64,000 nt of DNA. Source: Phycisphaeraceae bacterium (GTDB taxonomy: Bacteria > Planctomycetota > Phycisphaerae > Phycisphaerales > UBA1924). This document shows positions 50,562 to 59,051 of the stretch, in pieces. Both the position numbers and the translations under genes were made by a program. The DNA lies in the NCBI GenBank assembly GCA_020639135.1, contig JACKHE010000002.1:499961-563960 (forward strand). Reading direction: 5' to 3'. Position 1 is the stretch's first letter. Each line of letters begins with the position of its first letter. A model generated the notes under the pieces. That model was given only the letters and a program-made list of their open reading frames with translations, did not search any database and was not told the origin of the DNA.

Positions 50562-52241
50562 ATGACGCAGCAGGCCGCGGTCAGCACGAAATCCGAATCC
50601 CGCACGATCCGAGCACCCCGCGGGAACTCAATGGTCTGCAAGTCATGGCAGGCCGAGGCCGCGATGCGGATGCTGATGAACAACCTCGACCCCGAGGTCG
50701 CCGAGGACCCTTCCGTCCTGGTCGTGTACGGGGGCCGGGGGCAGGCGGCACGCTCATGGCCGGCCTTCGACGCGATCGTCGAGACGCTCAAGCGGCTGGA
50801 GCCCGACGAGACGCTCCTGGTGCAATCGGGCAAGCCGGTCGGCGTGGTGCGCACCCACCCCGATGCTCCGCGCGTGCTCATTGCCAACTCGAACCTCGTC
50901 CCACACTGGGCGACCCAGGAGCACTTCGACCGGCTCGCGGCCAAGGGCCTGATGATGTACGGCCAGATGACCGCCGGGTCCTGGATCTACATCGGGACGC
51001 AGGGCATCCTCCAGGGGACGTACGAGACGTTCGCCGAGTGCGCCCGGCAGCACTTCGGGGGCTCGCTCGCCGGACGGCTCTGCGTCACGGCGGGCTGCGG
51101 CGGGATGGGCGGCGCCCAGCCGCTGGCGGTGACCATGAACGACGGGACCTGCCTCATCGCCGACGTTGACAGGTCGAGGCTCGAGCGGCGCATGCACGAC
51201 GGCTACCTGGATGAGGTGATCGACGATCTGGACAAGGCGATCGACGCCGCGGTGGATTACGCCGAGAAGCGGCAGGCGGTCTCGGTGGGCGTCGAGTGCA
51301 ACGCGGTGGACCTGCTCGAGCGGCTGCTCGAGCGCGAGATCACGCCCGACGCGCTGACCGACCAGACCTCCGCGCACGATGCGCTGAGTTACGTCCCGGT
51401 GGGCATGACGCTCACCGACGCGGCGCAGCTGCGATCCCTGGAGCCGGGCGACTACGCGGTCCGCTCGGTCAACACGATGACCCGGCACGTCGAGGCGATG
51501 GTCGCCCTGCAGCGAGCCGGAGCGGTGACGTTCGACTACGGCAACAACATCCGCCAGCGTGCGCTCGAGAACGGGTTCCGGGACGCCTTCGCCTTCCCGG
51601 GTTTCGTCCCGGCGTACATCAGGCCGCAGTTCTGCCTGGGCCGCGGGCCGTTCCGCTGGGTCGCGCTCAGCGGCGATCCCGAGGACATCTACGCGACCGA
51701 CCGGGCGCTGATGGAGCTCTTCCCCAACGATCCGGCGCTGCACCGGTGGCTCAAGCTCGCGGGAGAGCGAGTCCACTTCCAGGGGCTGCCTTCACGCATC
51801 TGCTGGTTCGGGCTCGGAGAGCGCGAGAAGGCCGGGCTGCTCTTCAACGACATGGTCCGGCGAGGCGATGTCTCGGCGCCGATCGTCATCGGACGCGATC
51901 ACCTCGACTGCGGCTCCGTCGCCTCGCCCAACCGCGAGACGGAGGGGATGAAGGACGGCACCGACGCGGTGAGCGATTGGGCGCTGCTCAACGCGATGGT
52001 CAATGTCGCCAGCGGCGCGTCGTGGGTGAGCTTCCACCACGGCGGGGGCGTCGGCATCGGGTACTCGCAGCACGCGGGGCAGGTGATCGTCGCCGACGGC
52101 ACGCCCGAGGCCGCCGAGCGGCTGAGCCGGGTGCTCACGAACGATCCCGCGATGGGCGTCTTCCGGCACGCGGACGCCGGCTACGACGAGGCGATCCGCT
52201 GCGCCGAGGCGCACGAGGTCGATATCCCGATGCGCGATTGA
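50562..52241 (+). CDS. hutU: Urocanate hydratase
   Basis: HutU converts urocanate to imidazolonepropionate with NAD+ as an electrophilic cofactor. The 559 residues match the family length and contain VVYGGRGQAARSW, QSGKPVGVVRTH, the NAD-binding TAGCGGMGGAQPLA (about residues 178-191), the RICWFGLG segment whose cysteine (about residue 414) corresponds to the catalytic Cys, and RDHLDCGSVASPNRETE. The start at 50562 has GGAGG 8 bases upstream; an in-frame ATG at 50547 has GGAGG only 4 bases away. The gene follows a terminator and is the second gene of the hut pathway in order. Confidence 0.95.
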   Translation: MTQQAAVSTKSESRTIRAPRGNSMVCKSWQAEAAMRMLMNNLDPEVAEDPSVLVVYGGRGQAARSWPAFDAIVETLKRLEPDETLLVQSGKPVGVVRTHPDAPRVLIANSNLVPHWATQEHFDRLAAKGLMMYGQMTAGSWIYIGTQGILQGTYETFAECARQHFGGSLAGRLCVTAGCGGMGGAQPLAVTMNDGTCLIADVDRSRLERRMHDGYLDEVIDDLDKAIDAAVDYAEKRQAVSVGVECNAVDLLERLLEREITPDALTDQTSAHDALSYVPVGMTLTDAAQLRSLEPGDYAVRSVNTMTRHVEAMVALQRAGAVTFDYGNNIRQRALENGFRDAFAFPGFVPAYIRPQFCLGRGPFRWVALSGDPEDIYATDRALMELFPNDPALHRWLKLAGERVHFQGLPSRICWFGLGEREKAGLLFNDMVRRGDVSAPIVIGRDHLDCGSVASPNRETEGMKDGTDAVSDWALLNAMVNVASGASWVSFHHGGGVGIGYSQHAGQVIVADGTPEAAERLSRVLTNDPAMGVFRHADAGYDEAIRCAEAHEVDIPMRD

Positions 52242-52370
52242 CCGCTCCGGGGCGTTATTCCTGGACGCAAGCGGATAACCCGGGATTGACGCGGATCGTC
52301 TTGTGGCGGGGCCCGGGATCCGCTGCACACTTCTCCCGTCGGGCGACTGCGCGCCCGCAGGGAGAGAGCC

Positions 52371-53522
52371 ATGCTGAAAATCCGTACCTTTGTTCCCCTC
52401 GCCGCGATCGCCTGCGCCGCAACGGCGTCGCCGCTCGCGCTGGCTACAAACGCCGGCGAGAACCCCCAGGAGATCGTCATTGATTTCGAGGGCATCCCCG
52501 AATCGACACGGATCAGCAATCAGTACGCGGACCTGGGCGTCACCTTCGGTCTCGCCGGATCGAACCTGCTCCCGATCATCTGCACCGAGGGCGCCCCGCC
52601 CACGGCGTTCGGCGGCTACGACGGCTCCTACGACACCCCGGCGGTCTCCGGCGTCTCGGGCCTGACCGATCCCCCGGGCAACTCCGTCATCGACAGCTAC
52701 GACCTGCTGCTGACCTTCGAGAAACCCGTCAAACGATTCCGCGTCTGGGTGCTCGATATCGACGGTGGGCACGGCGAGAGCTGGCTCGACACCTGCACCG
52801 TCGCCGGCTCCGACAAGGACGGCATCATGCTCGACAAGATGTCGCTCGACGCCAATGACCCCGGCACCGGCGACCTCGCGCACACCCTGTTCGAGATCGT
52901 CGCCCCCGACGGCAGCGCCGGCTTCTCCAAGGTTCTCATCGACGTCGCCGACAGCATGGGCTACGCGATCGATGACGTCGCGTTCACCCTCATGGCCGAC
53001 GATCCCGGCCCCGGCGAGGAGCCCGGTGGCGGCGGCGACGGCGAGGAGCCCGGCGGCGAAGACCCGCCCTCGGGAGGCAACAACGCCACCCCGGGTGTCA
53101 ACCACCACGTCAACCCCATCGGTCAGGAGACGCTCAACCACACGTTCGTCTTCGGTCGCGGCGGCGCCATCATCACCACCGAGCCCGACGGCGGCATGGT
53201 CATCGCCCGCGTCCCCTTCGATGACGGCGGCTTCGACATCGACCCCGAGCTGCTCCCCTGCGGCGTCCCCGTGTACTGGACCCTCATCGGGACCGGCCCC
53301 AGGGGCAACACCGTCCGCATGGGCTCCAAGCTCGATCCGATCATCCGCCGACCCTTCGGTGACCTGACGCTCGACGGCGTCGTGGACACCGCCGATCTCT
53401 CGGTCATGATTGATGCTTACCTGACCTCCTCGCCCATCGGTGATCTCAACAACGACGGACTCGTGGACACCGCCGATCTCGGATTGCTCATCGGCAACTT
53501 CAGGGCGACCTGCCACGACTGA
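52371..53522 (+). CDS. Secreted protein with a C-terminal dockerin-type repeat
   Basis: The 383-residue precursor has a signal peptide (PLAAIACAATASPLALA). The N-terminal domain starts VIDFEGIPESTRISNQYADLGVTFG, a pattern common in exported planctomycete and PEP-CTERM-type proteins. A Gly/Pro/Glu linker follows (about residues 205-230), then a beta domain, and a C-terminal pair of calcium-loop repeats, GDLTLDGVVDTADLSVMI and GDLNNDGLVDTADLGLLI (about residues 330-347 and 357-374), which match type I dockerin-like duplicated loops. In planctomycetes these repeats are often found without cohesins and may be sorting or anchoring modules. GGGAG precedes the ATG. It lies between hutU and hutG with no known metabolic link. 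Confidence 0.82.
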   Translation: MLKIRTFVPLAAIACAATASPLALATNAGENPQEIVIDFEGIPESTRISNQYADLGVTFGLAGSNLLPIICTEGAPPTAFGGYDGSYDTPAVSGVSGLTDPPGNSVIDSYDLLLTFEKPVKRFRVWVLDIDGGHGESWLDTCTVAGSDKDGIMLDKMSLDANDPGTGDLAHTLFEIVAPDGSAGFSKVLIDVADSMGYAIDDVAFTLMADDPGPGEEPGGGGDGEEPGGEDPPSGGNNATPGVNHHVNPIGQETLNHTFVFGRGGAIITTEPDGGMVIARVPFDDGGFDIDPELLPCGVPVYWTLIGTGPRGNTVRMGSKLDPIIRRPFGDLTLDGVVDTADLSVMIDAYLTSSPIGDLNNDGLVDTADLGLLIGNFRATCHD

Positions 53523-53559
53523 TCCCCGACGGGGCCGGCGCCGATCCCGTTGATGCTGG

Positions 53560-53565
53560 TATCGT
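53560..53565 (+). promoter_or_regulatory. TANNNT box 7 bases before the hutG start
   Basis: TATCGT is followed by 7 bases and the ATG at 53573. There is no Shine-Dalgarno sequence. A leaderless transcript for hutG-hutI is suggested. Confidence 0.35.
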
Positions 53566-53572
53566 TGCCGGC

Positions 53573-54520
53573 ATGGGACGCGACATCCCCCACACGATGG
53601 CGCCGGTCTGGCCCGCGATCTCGGCCGATCGCCTGGCGCAAACGATCCTCAACGGCGATGGCGCCGAGGGCGATGTCGCACTGATCGGCCTGCCTGACGA
53701 GACAGGCGTCCGCCTCAACCACGGCAGGCCCGGCGCCGCGCAGGGCCCCGCCGCGTTCCGCGCCGCGCTGGCGAGATACGGCACGACGTTCGATGCGGCG
53801 CATCGCACGCCGCTGACGGTGCGCATCGTCGATGCTGGCGACGTCGAGCCGGCGCCGGGCGATGATGCGGCCGCCCTGCAGGAGACACACGACCGCATCA
53901 CGCAGGCGCTGTCAGCCATCCACGACCGGGGCATGATCCCGGTGTGCATCGGGGGCGGGCACGACCTGACATTCCCGTCCGTCCGCGCGCTCGCGCAGCG
54001 CGTCGGCGGCCCCGTCGGGGGTGTGAATCTCGACGCGCACCTGGACGTGCGCGAGACCGTCGGCTCCGGGATGCCCTTCCGCAGGCTGATCGAGGGCGGG
54101 TTCCTCGACGCGTCGCGCCACGTGACGCTCGGGGTGGGACGCTTCGCCAACAGCCGCGAGCATGTCGAGTGGCTGACGCAGCGCGGGGGGATCCTCGTCA
54201 CCGCGGACGAGGCGCTGACGAGGCCGGACGCCGTCTCTTTTTCGCTCGGTGCGGCCATGCGTCTGGGCGCGGGGTTCGTTTCGATCGATCTGGACGGGAT
54301 CGACTCGTCGCAGGCCCCGGGCGTCAGCTCGCCCAACCCGCTGGGGCTGACCGCGATGCACGCGAATCAACTCGCGTCACTCGCGGGGCGGCACCCCGCG
54401 GTCCGGCACCTCGATCTGATGGAGCTCTCCCCGCCCAACGATGTGGACGGACGGACGGCCAGGCTCGCGGCGCAGCTGTTCCTGAGCTTTACCGCCGGCG
54501 TGCAGGAGCGTGGGGCTTGA
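53573..54520 (+). CDS. hutG: Formimidoylglutamase (arginase family)
   Basis: The 315-residue protein belongs to the arginase/agmatinase/formiminoglutamase family. The manganese-binding motifs are GGGHD (about residues 126-130), NLDAHLDVRE (about 151-160) and SIDLDGIDSSQAPGVS (about 240-255). Beside hutI it is best read as HutG, which hydrolyses N-formimidoylglutamate to glutamate and formamide, the last step of this version of the pathway. Start ATG 53573 has a TANNNT box just upstream. Its stop overlaps the TTG start of hutI (TTGA). Confidence 0.88.
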   Translation: MGRDIPHTMAPVWPAISADRLAQTILNGDGAEGDVALIGLPDETGVRLNHGRPGAAQGPAAFRAALARYGTTFDAAHRTPLTVRIVDAGDVEPAPGDDAAALQETHDRITQALSAIHDRGMIPVCIGGGHDLTFPSVRALAQRVGGPVGGVNLDAHLDVRETVGSGMPFRRLIEGGFLDASRHVTLGVGRFANSREHVEWLTQRGGILVTADEALTRPDAVSFSLGAAMRLGAGFVSIDLDGIDSSQAPGVSSPNPLGLTAMHANQLASLAGRHPAVRHLDLMELSPPNDVDGRTARLAAQLFLSFTAGVQERGA

Positions 54521-55737
54521 ACGCCGTGCTGATCCGGAACGCTCGCGTGGTGACGTTGGCCGGCGGTGAGATCCCACGGCGAGGCGCCGAGCTGCGCGAG
54601 CTGACGATCCTGCCGGTCGCCGACGTGCTAATCGACGACGACCGCATCGCGCAGGTCCGTTCTGGGCTAGCCGCGCCCGCCGGCGCCGAGGTGATCGAGG
54701 CCGATGGCCGGGTGTGCCTGCCCGGTTTCGTCGATGCGCACACGCATGCGATCTGGGCCGGCGACCGGCTCGACGAGATCGACCTCAAGCAGCGCGGCGC
54801 CACGTACCTGGAGATCCTCGAATCGGGCGGCGGGATCATGTCCACCGTCCGCGCCGTGCGCGCCGCGTCCCGGGAGCAGCTCGCAGAGAGTCTGCGCCGG
54901 CGCCTGCGCTGGGCGCTGCGCGAGGGCACGACGACGATGGAGGTCAAGTCGGGGTACGGCCTGACCACCGCCGACGAGCTCAAGTCGCTGCGGGCGATCC
55001 GCGACGCCTCGGAGGGTTTTCCCGGGACCGTCGTCCCGACGGCGCTGATCGCCCACGCCATCGACCCGGAGCAGCCCGCCTTCATCGAAACAACGATCAA
55101 CGAGACCCTCCCGGCCGTGCACGCGGAGTTCCCGGGCATCGCAATCGACGCGTACTGCGAGCGGGGCGCGTGGTCGCCGGAGGACTGCCGGAGGCTCTTC
55201 GAGTGCGCCGCGGCGCTCGGCCACCCGATGCGTGTCCACGCGGACCAGTTCAACGCGCTGGGGATGCTGGACCTGGCGATCGAGATGGGGTTCGTCAGCG
55301 TCGATCACCTGGAGGCGACGGGCGCCGGGGCGCTGCAGCGCCTGGCGCACTCCGGCGTCTTCGGCGTGATGCTCCCCTGCTCGGGCTTCCAGGTGGATGA
55401 CCGCTACGCCGACGGCCGCGCGTTCGTGGACGCCGGGGGCGCGCTGGTGATCGCGACAAACTGCAACCCCGGATCGGCGCCGACCTCGTCGATGCCGATG
55501 GCGATCGCTCTGGCGACACGAAAACTGGGGCTGACCACCGCCGAGGCGATCGCCGCGTGCACCGTCAATGCGCAGGCGCTGCTGGGCTTCGGGGATCGGG
55601 GCGTCATCGCGCCGGGACGGCGCGCCGACCTGATCCTGCTGCGGCACACCGACGAGCGGATGCTGGGGTACGAGTTCGGCGGCGATCCCGTGGCGTGCGT
55701 CGTGTGCGGCGGCAGCGTCGTCCGCCCCCTGCGCTGA
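54517..55737 (+). CDS. hutI: Imidazolonepropionase
   Basis: HutI opens the imidazolone ring of 4-imidazolone-5-propionate to give formimidoylglutamate, the step between HutU and HutG. The 406 residues are an amidohydrolase with metal motif PGFVDAHTHAIWAGDR (about residue 65), REGTTTMEVKSGYGL, HADQFN, SVDHLEATG and TNCNPGSAPTSSM, all typical of the enzyme. The start is a TTG at 54517: an AGGAG lies exactly 8 bases upstream and the codon overlaps the hutG stop. GTG 54526 is an alternative with poorer spacing. Longer upstream frames overlap hutG and lack homology. Confidence 0.94.
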   Translation: MNAVLIRNARVVTLAGGEIPRRGAELRELTILPVADVLIDDDRIAQVRSGLAAPAGAEVIEADGRVCLPGFVDAHTHAIWAGDRLDEIDLKQRGATYLEILESGGGIMSTVRAVRAASREQLAESLRRRLRWALREGTTTMEVKSGYGLTTADELKSLRAIRDASEGFPGTVVPTALIAHAIDPEQPAFIETTINETLPAVHAEFPGIAIDAYCERGAWSPEDCRRLFECAAALGHPMRVHADQFNALGMLDLAIEMGFVSVDHLEATGAGALQRLAHSGVFGVMLPCSGFQVDDRYADGRAFVDAGGALVIATNCNPGSAPTSSMPMAIALATRKLGLTTAEAIAACTVNAQALLGFGDRGVIAPGRRADLILLRHTDERMLGYEFGGDPVACVVCGGSVVRPLR

Positions 55738-55747
55738 GCGATGCGGC

Positions 55748-55753
55748 TATCAT
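55748..55753 (+). promoter_or_regulatory. TANNNT box 8 bases before the map start
   Basis: TATCAT is followed by 8 bases and the ATG at 55762. No Shine-Dalgarno sequence is seen. This helps to choose 55762 over the earlier in-frame ATG at 55741, which would lie upstream of the box. Confidence 0.35.
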
Positions 55754-55761
55754 CGCGGCGC

Positions 55762-56583
55762 ATGGCAGCGCCGATCGTCACCAGAGAATCCGATATCGAG
55801 ACCGCCTTCCACGCGGCGCAGTGCGTCGTGGAGACGCACCGCAGGCTGGCGGGCTGGCTCCGCTGCGGCGTGACGCTGGCGCAGATCGACACCTTCGTCG
55901 CCGAGCAGCTCGCCGATCAGTCCTGCAAGTCCTGTTTCCTGGGGTACAAGGCCGGGGGCTCACCGGCGTTCCCCAGCCACGCCTGCCTCTCCCCCAACGC
56001 CTGCATCGTCCACGGCACCGCCGGGTTCTCCACCGAGCCCATAAAGCCCGGCGACGTGCTCTCGATCGACATCGGCGTGACGTACCACGGCTGGATCGGC
56101 GACGCCGCGTGGACCTACGCCTTCGAGGAAGCCAGCGATGAGGCACTGCGGCTGATGCGGTGCGGGAGGGAGTCCATCGCGCTGGGCATCGAGCAGCTCC
56201 GCCCCGAGAACACGTACCTCGAGTTCGCCAGGGCGGTGCAGGAGTGCGTCGAGCGCGACTACGGCTTTCACTGCGTCCGGGGCCTGGGCGGGCACGGCAT
56301 CGGCCGCAAGCTCCACCAGCCGCCGTTCGTCGCCAACAACGTCCCGACCCACCCAGGCGAGTGGCCCGACGCGTACACGAAGTGCAAGCCGGGCACGCTC
56401 ATCGCCGTCGAGCCCATGATCGCCGTCGGGACCGGGCAGATCGCCCAGCACGGCAAGGATTGGCCCATCTTCACGGCCGACGGTTCGCTGAGCGTGCACT
56501 ACGAGCACGACGTGCTGATCACCGAGGGCGACCCGCGCGTGCTGACGGAGGGGCTGGAGGATCTGCCCGACATCGTCGGGTGA
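55762..56583 (+). CDS. map: Methionine aminopeptidase type I
   Basis: MetAP removes the initiator methionine from new proteins. The 273 residues show VHG with the catalytic His, the metal ligands in SIDIGVTYHGWIGDAAW (two Asp), GLGGHGIG (His), VEPM (Glu) and HYEHDVLIT (Glu). An N-terminal segment of about 50 residues with paired cysteines (SCKSC) precedes the core. The start is taken at 55762 because a TANNNT box sits 8 bases before it; ATG 55741 would add seven residues. It follows hutI by 24 bases and converges with the asparaginase gene 12 bases away. Confidence 0.92.
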   Translation: MAAPIVTRESDIETAFHAAQCVVETHRRLAGWLRCGVTLAQIDTFVAEQLADQSCKSCFLGYKAGGSPAFPSHACLSPNACIVHGTAGFSTEPIKPGDVLSIDIGVTYHGWIGDAAWTYAFEEASDEALRLMRCGRESIALGIEQLRPENTYLEFARAVQECVERDYGFHCVRGLGGHGIGRKLHQPPFVANNVPTHPGEWPDAYTKCKPGTLIAVEPMIAVGTGQIAQHGKDWPIFTADGSLSVHYEHDVLITEGDPRVLTEGLEDLPDIVG

Positions 56584-56595
56584 ATCCGGTCTCGA

Positions 56596-57576
56596 TCACT
56601 CGGGCAGCATCACCGCGTGCGGATCCTCGACCCTCGACCCCTCGCGTGTCGTCACCGTGTGGTGGAAACCGGGGCGGATCGCGGCGGTGGCCCACTCACC
56701 GCCCGGCGTCATCGCCAGCATCGCGACCTGGTGGTCGTGGACGAGGCTGAACCGGGCGATGATCCGGCCCAACGCCTCCTTGATCGCCTCCAGCGGCGTC
56801 GCGCCGCGGCGCATCATCTCGACGACGAGGAAGGAGCCGCACACGCCGGTGATGAGCTCGCCCGTCCCGGTAGCGCAGGCGGCGCCGGCGGTCTGATCGA
56901 CGTACAGGCCCTGCCCGATGATGGGCGAATCGCCGACGCGACCGGGCACCTTGAAGGCCATCCCGCTGGTCGAGCATGCGCCGGCGAGGACGCCGTGCGA
57001 GTCGAGCGCGAGGATTCCGACGGTGTCGTGCGAGGCGCCGGCGCCGTCGCCGGCGAAGACCCCGCCGGGGGCCCCGATCCTGTTGTCCATCTCCTCGACG
57101 TTCATCGGGGGGAGCCAGCCGCGGTACTTCTCGCGGTTGATGTGCGTGGGGTTGTGCCGCCAGAGCTGCCACTCACGCTGCGCGTCGGGGGTGAGGAGCG
57201 CGCGCTCGACGAACCCCTCGCGCGTCGCGAAGTCGTCCGCCTCGTCTCCGGCGAGGGTGACGTGGATCGTGTTCTCCATCACGCGCCGTGCGATCGCCGC
57301 GGGGTTGGGGTGGCGCTGCACGTTGCACACGGCGCCGCACCGGTCCGGGTTGGTCATCACGCAGGCGTCAAGAGAGACGCGCCCCTCGGCGTCGGGCAGC
57401 CCCCCCACGCCGACGGAGTGGATCGTCGGGTCGTCCTCGATCACCGTCGCCGCGGCGACGACCGCGTCGAGCGCATCTCCCCCCGCGGCGAGCAGGGGCA
57501 TGGCGGCGTCGGCGCCGAGCGGCGCGAAGGACCACGTGGACAGGATCAGGGGCTCTCGTTGGGCGGCGCTGGTCAT
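56596..57576 (-). CDS. N4-(beta-N-acetylglucosaminyl)-L-asparaginase-like Ntn hydrolase
   Basis: The 326-residue protein belongs to the glycosylasparaginase/isoaspartyl peptidase Ntn-hydrolase family. The self-cleavage site and new N-terminal threonine lie in HDTVGILALD (about residue 174), with the supporting GRVGDSPIIGQGLYVD and ACATGTGELI segments. The upstream half has the family signature TIHSVGVGGLPDAEG and VMENTIHVTLAGDEADDFA. No signal peptide is present, so it is cytoplasmic; the natural substrate (glycoasparagine or a beta-aspartyl peptide) is not assigned. ATG 57576 overlaps the stop of the upstream phosphatase gene by 4 bases. Confidence 0.88.
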   Translation of the reverse strand: MTSAAQREPLILSTWSFAPLGADAAMPLLAAGGDALDAVVAAATVIEDDPTIHSVGVGGLPDAEGRVSLDACVMTNPDRCGAVCNVQRHPNPAAIARRVMENTIHVTLAGDEADDFATREGFVERALLTPDAQREWQLWRHNPTHINREKYRGWLPPMNVEEMDNRIGAPGGVFAGDGAGASHDTVGILALDSHGVLAGACSTSGMAFKVPGRVGDSPIIGQGLYVDQTAGAACATGTGELITGVCGSFLVVEMMRRGATPLEAIKEALGRIIARFSLVHDHQVAMLAMTPGGEWATAAIRPGFHHTVTTREGSRVEDPHAVMLPE

Positions 57577-59024
57577 ACGGCCGACAGCGTAGCGTCTGGC
57601 GACGGGGCCGGGGCGCCGAGGGGCCGGCGGATCTCGACCACCAGCGTGTCGTCCTGGATCGGCCCGTGGCGGTGGTTGTCCACGGCCTCGAGCAGCGCCC
57701 GGCTCATGCTGCGCTGGATCTCGGGGTGGTCGCTGGCGACCACGCGCCGGACACCCTCGATGCAGAGCATCCGCCCCGCCGAGTCCGTGGCCTCGGTGGC
57801 GCCGTCGGTGTAGGCGACCATCGCATCGCCGGGCCCGAAGGGGATCGAGCGCTGCCCCGGTGTGAAGACGTCGTCGTGAACGACGCCGAGTACGAAAGTT
57901 GTCGAATCGAGCTGGTCGATGCGCCCGTCCACGCTCCGGAGGAACGCCGGTGGGTGCCCGCCGTTGGCGAACTCGATGGTGTCCCGTGAGGGATCGACTC
58001 GCAGGCACAGCGCGGTCGCGAAGACGCTGTGCTCGGCCATCGTCAGGTACACGTAGCGATTGATCGCCTCCAGGGCGCCGCCCGGAGTGAGATCGGGGTC
58101 TTCGGCGAAGAGGCGCTGGAGCTCGCCGTAGAGCCGGTTGACCGTCAGCGCCGCGGGGATGCCGTGCCCGGTGACATCGATGATGACGACGCTCAGCGGC
58201 GCTCCGTCGCCCTGTCCGTGGCGGTGGGTGTAGAGGAAATCGCCGCCGATCTGCCGCATCGGCTCGTAGAGGTAGTCGAAGTGGACGCGCCCCTGCCGGA
58301 TGGGCTTGGGGAAGAGGGCCTCGTGGATGCGCTGCGCGTCGGTGAGCTCGCGCTTCATCTGCGTGTACCGGCCTCTGAGCGCGCTGTAGTGGAACCTGGC
58401 GTGGAAGCGGCTCTGTCGCCACCACGTCAGCCCCCAGCCGGGGAGGATGATCACGTTCGAGAACGCCAGGGCGATGACCTTGATGATCACGGAATCGCCA
58501 CCGAAGAGCAGGATGAACGCGTGGACGATCAGGACCGGGATCAGCGGCAGCAGCGATTCCCTGGGCGTCCACGGGATGATCGCCGAGGCGAGCAGGTGCA
58601 GGAGCATCACCTGGAAGAGCCACGCGGGCGCCGGCCCGAGCGACCTGTTCGTCCCGCCCATGAACGATTCGGTGAAGAGCGCCGCCAGGATGTGCGCCGG
58701 CGCGTACAGCAGGAACGCCATCGCCAGGATCAGCCCCACGACGATCCGGACGGTCCCCTTGCGGGTGAGCACCTTCCGGCGGTTCATGAGGTACACGAAC
58801 GCCGCCACGTTCAGGACCAGGATGGTCGATCGGACCAGGAGGTTGACGACGAAGTCCTGGTCGAGCGAGGCCTCCCCGAACATCGCCATGAGGCTCTGCC
58901 ACAGCAGGCGCAGGGCGAAGACGCCGGCCAGGCACCCGGTGAACCACAGCACACGCCGGCGGAGAAAGAGCTCGCGCTGGGTCTCGTACTCGCTTCGGAA
59001 ATCGCTGGTGACGGTCGCGGTCAA
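57573..59024 (-). CDS. Membrane-anchored SpoIIE/RsbU-type protein phosphatase (second of pair)
   Basis: The 483-residue protein has about six N-terminal membrane helices (residues 25-200), a helical linker (RYTQMKRELTDAQRIHEALFP) and a PP2C-type SpoIIE domain. Metal aspartates lie in QIGGDFLY and VVIIDVTGHGIPAALT, with FANGGHPPAFL, YTDGATEATD and DDTLVVEI completing the motifs. Such phosphatases dephosphorylate anti-sigma antagonists; no anti-sigma factor or STAS protein is next to it. The start is a TTG at 59024: MTATVTSDFRSEYE then lines up with MTATVTAEFRDEFE of the neighbouring paralogue. It overlaps the asparaginase start by 4 bases. Confidence 0.88.
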   Translation of the reverse strand: MTATVTSDFRSEYETQRELFLRRRVLWFTGCLAGVFALRLLWQSLMAMFGEASLDQDFVVNLLVRSTILVLNVAAFVYLMNRRKVLTRKGTVRIVVGLILAMAFLLYAPAHILAALFTESFMGGTNRSLGPAPAWLFQVMLLHLLASAIIPWTPRESLLPLIPVLIVHAFILLFGGDSVIIKVIALAFSNVIILPGWGLTWWRQSRFHARFHYSALRGRYTQMKRELTDAQRIHEALFPKPIRQGRVHFDYLYEPMRQIGGDFLYTHRHGQGDGAPLSVVIIDVTGHGIPAALTVNRLYGELQRLFAEDPDLTPGGALEAINRYVYLTMAEHSVFATALCLRVDPSRDTIEFANGGHPPAFLRSVDGRIDQLDSTTFVLGVVHDDVFTPGQRSIPFGPGDAMVAYTDGATEATDSAGRMLCIEGVRRVVASDHPEIQRSMSRALLEAVDNHRHGPIQDDTLVVEIRRPLGAPAPSPDATLSAV

Positions 59025-59051
59025 GGCGGGAGGCGCTCCGGGGATGGTCCC

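Noticed and set aside
52288..52370. Inverted repeats (GCGGATC/GATCCGC and a GC-rich dyad) before the dockerin-type gene
   Set aside because: The stems are short with long loops and no T run, so no function can be supported.
53944..54516. An N-terminal extension of hutI of about 190 residues
   Set aside because: It overlaps hutG out of frame and lacks homology. The TTG at 54517 has a well-placed ribosome-binding site.
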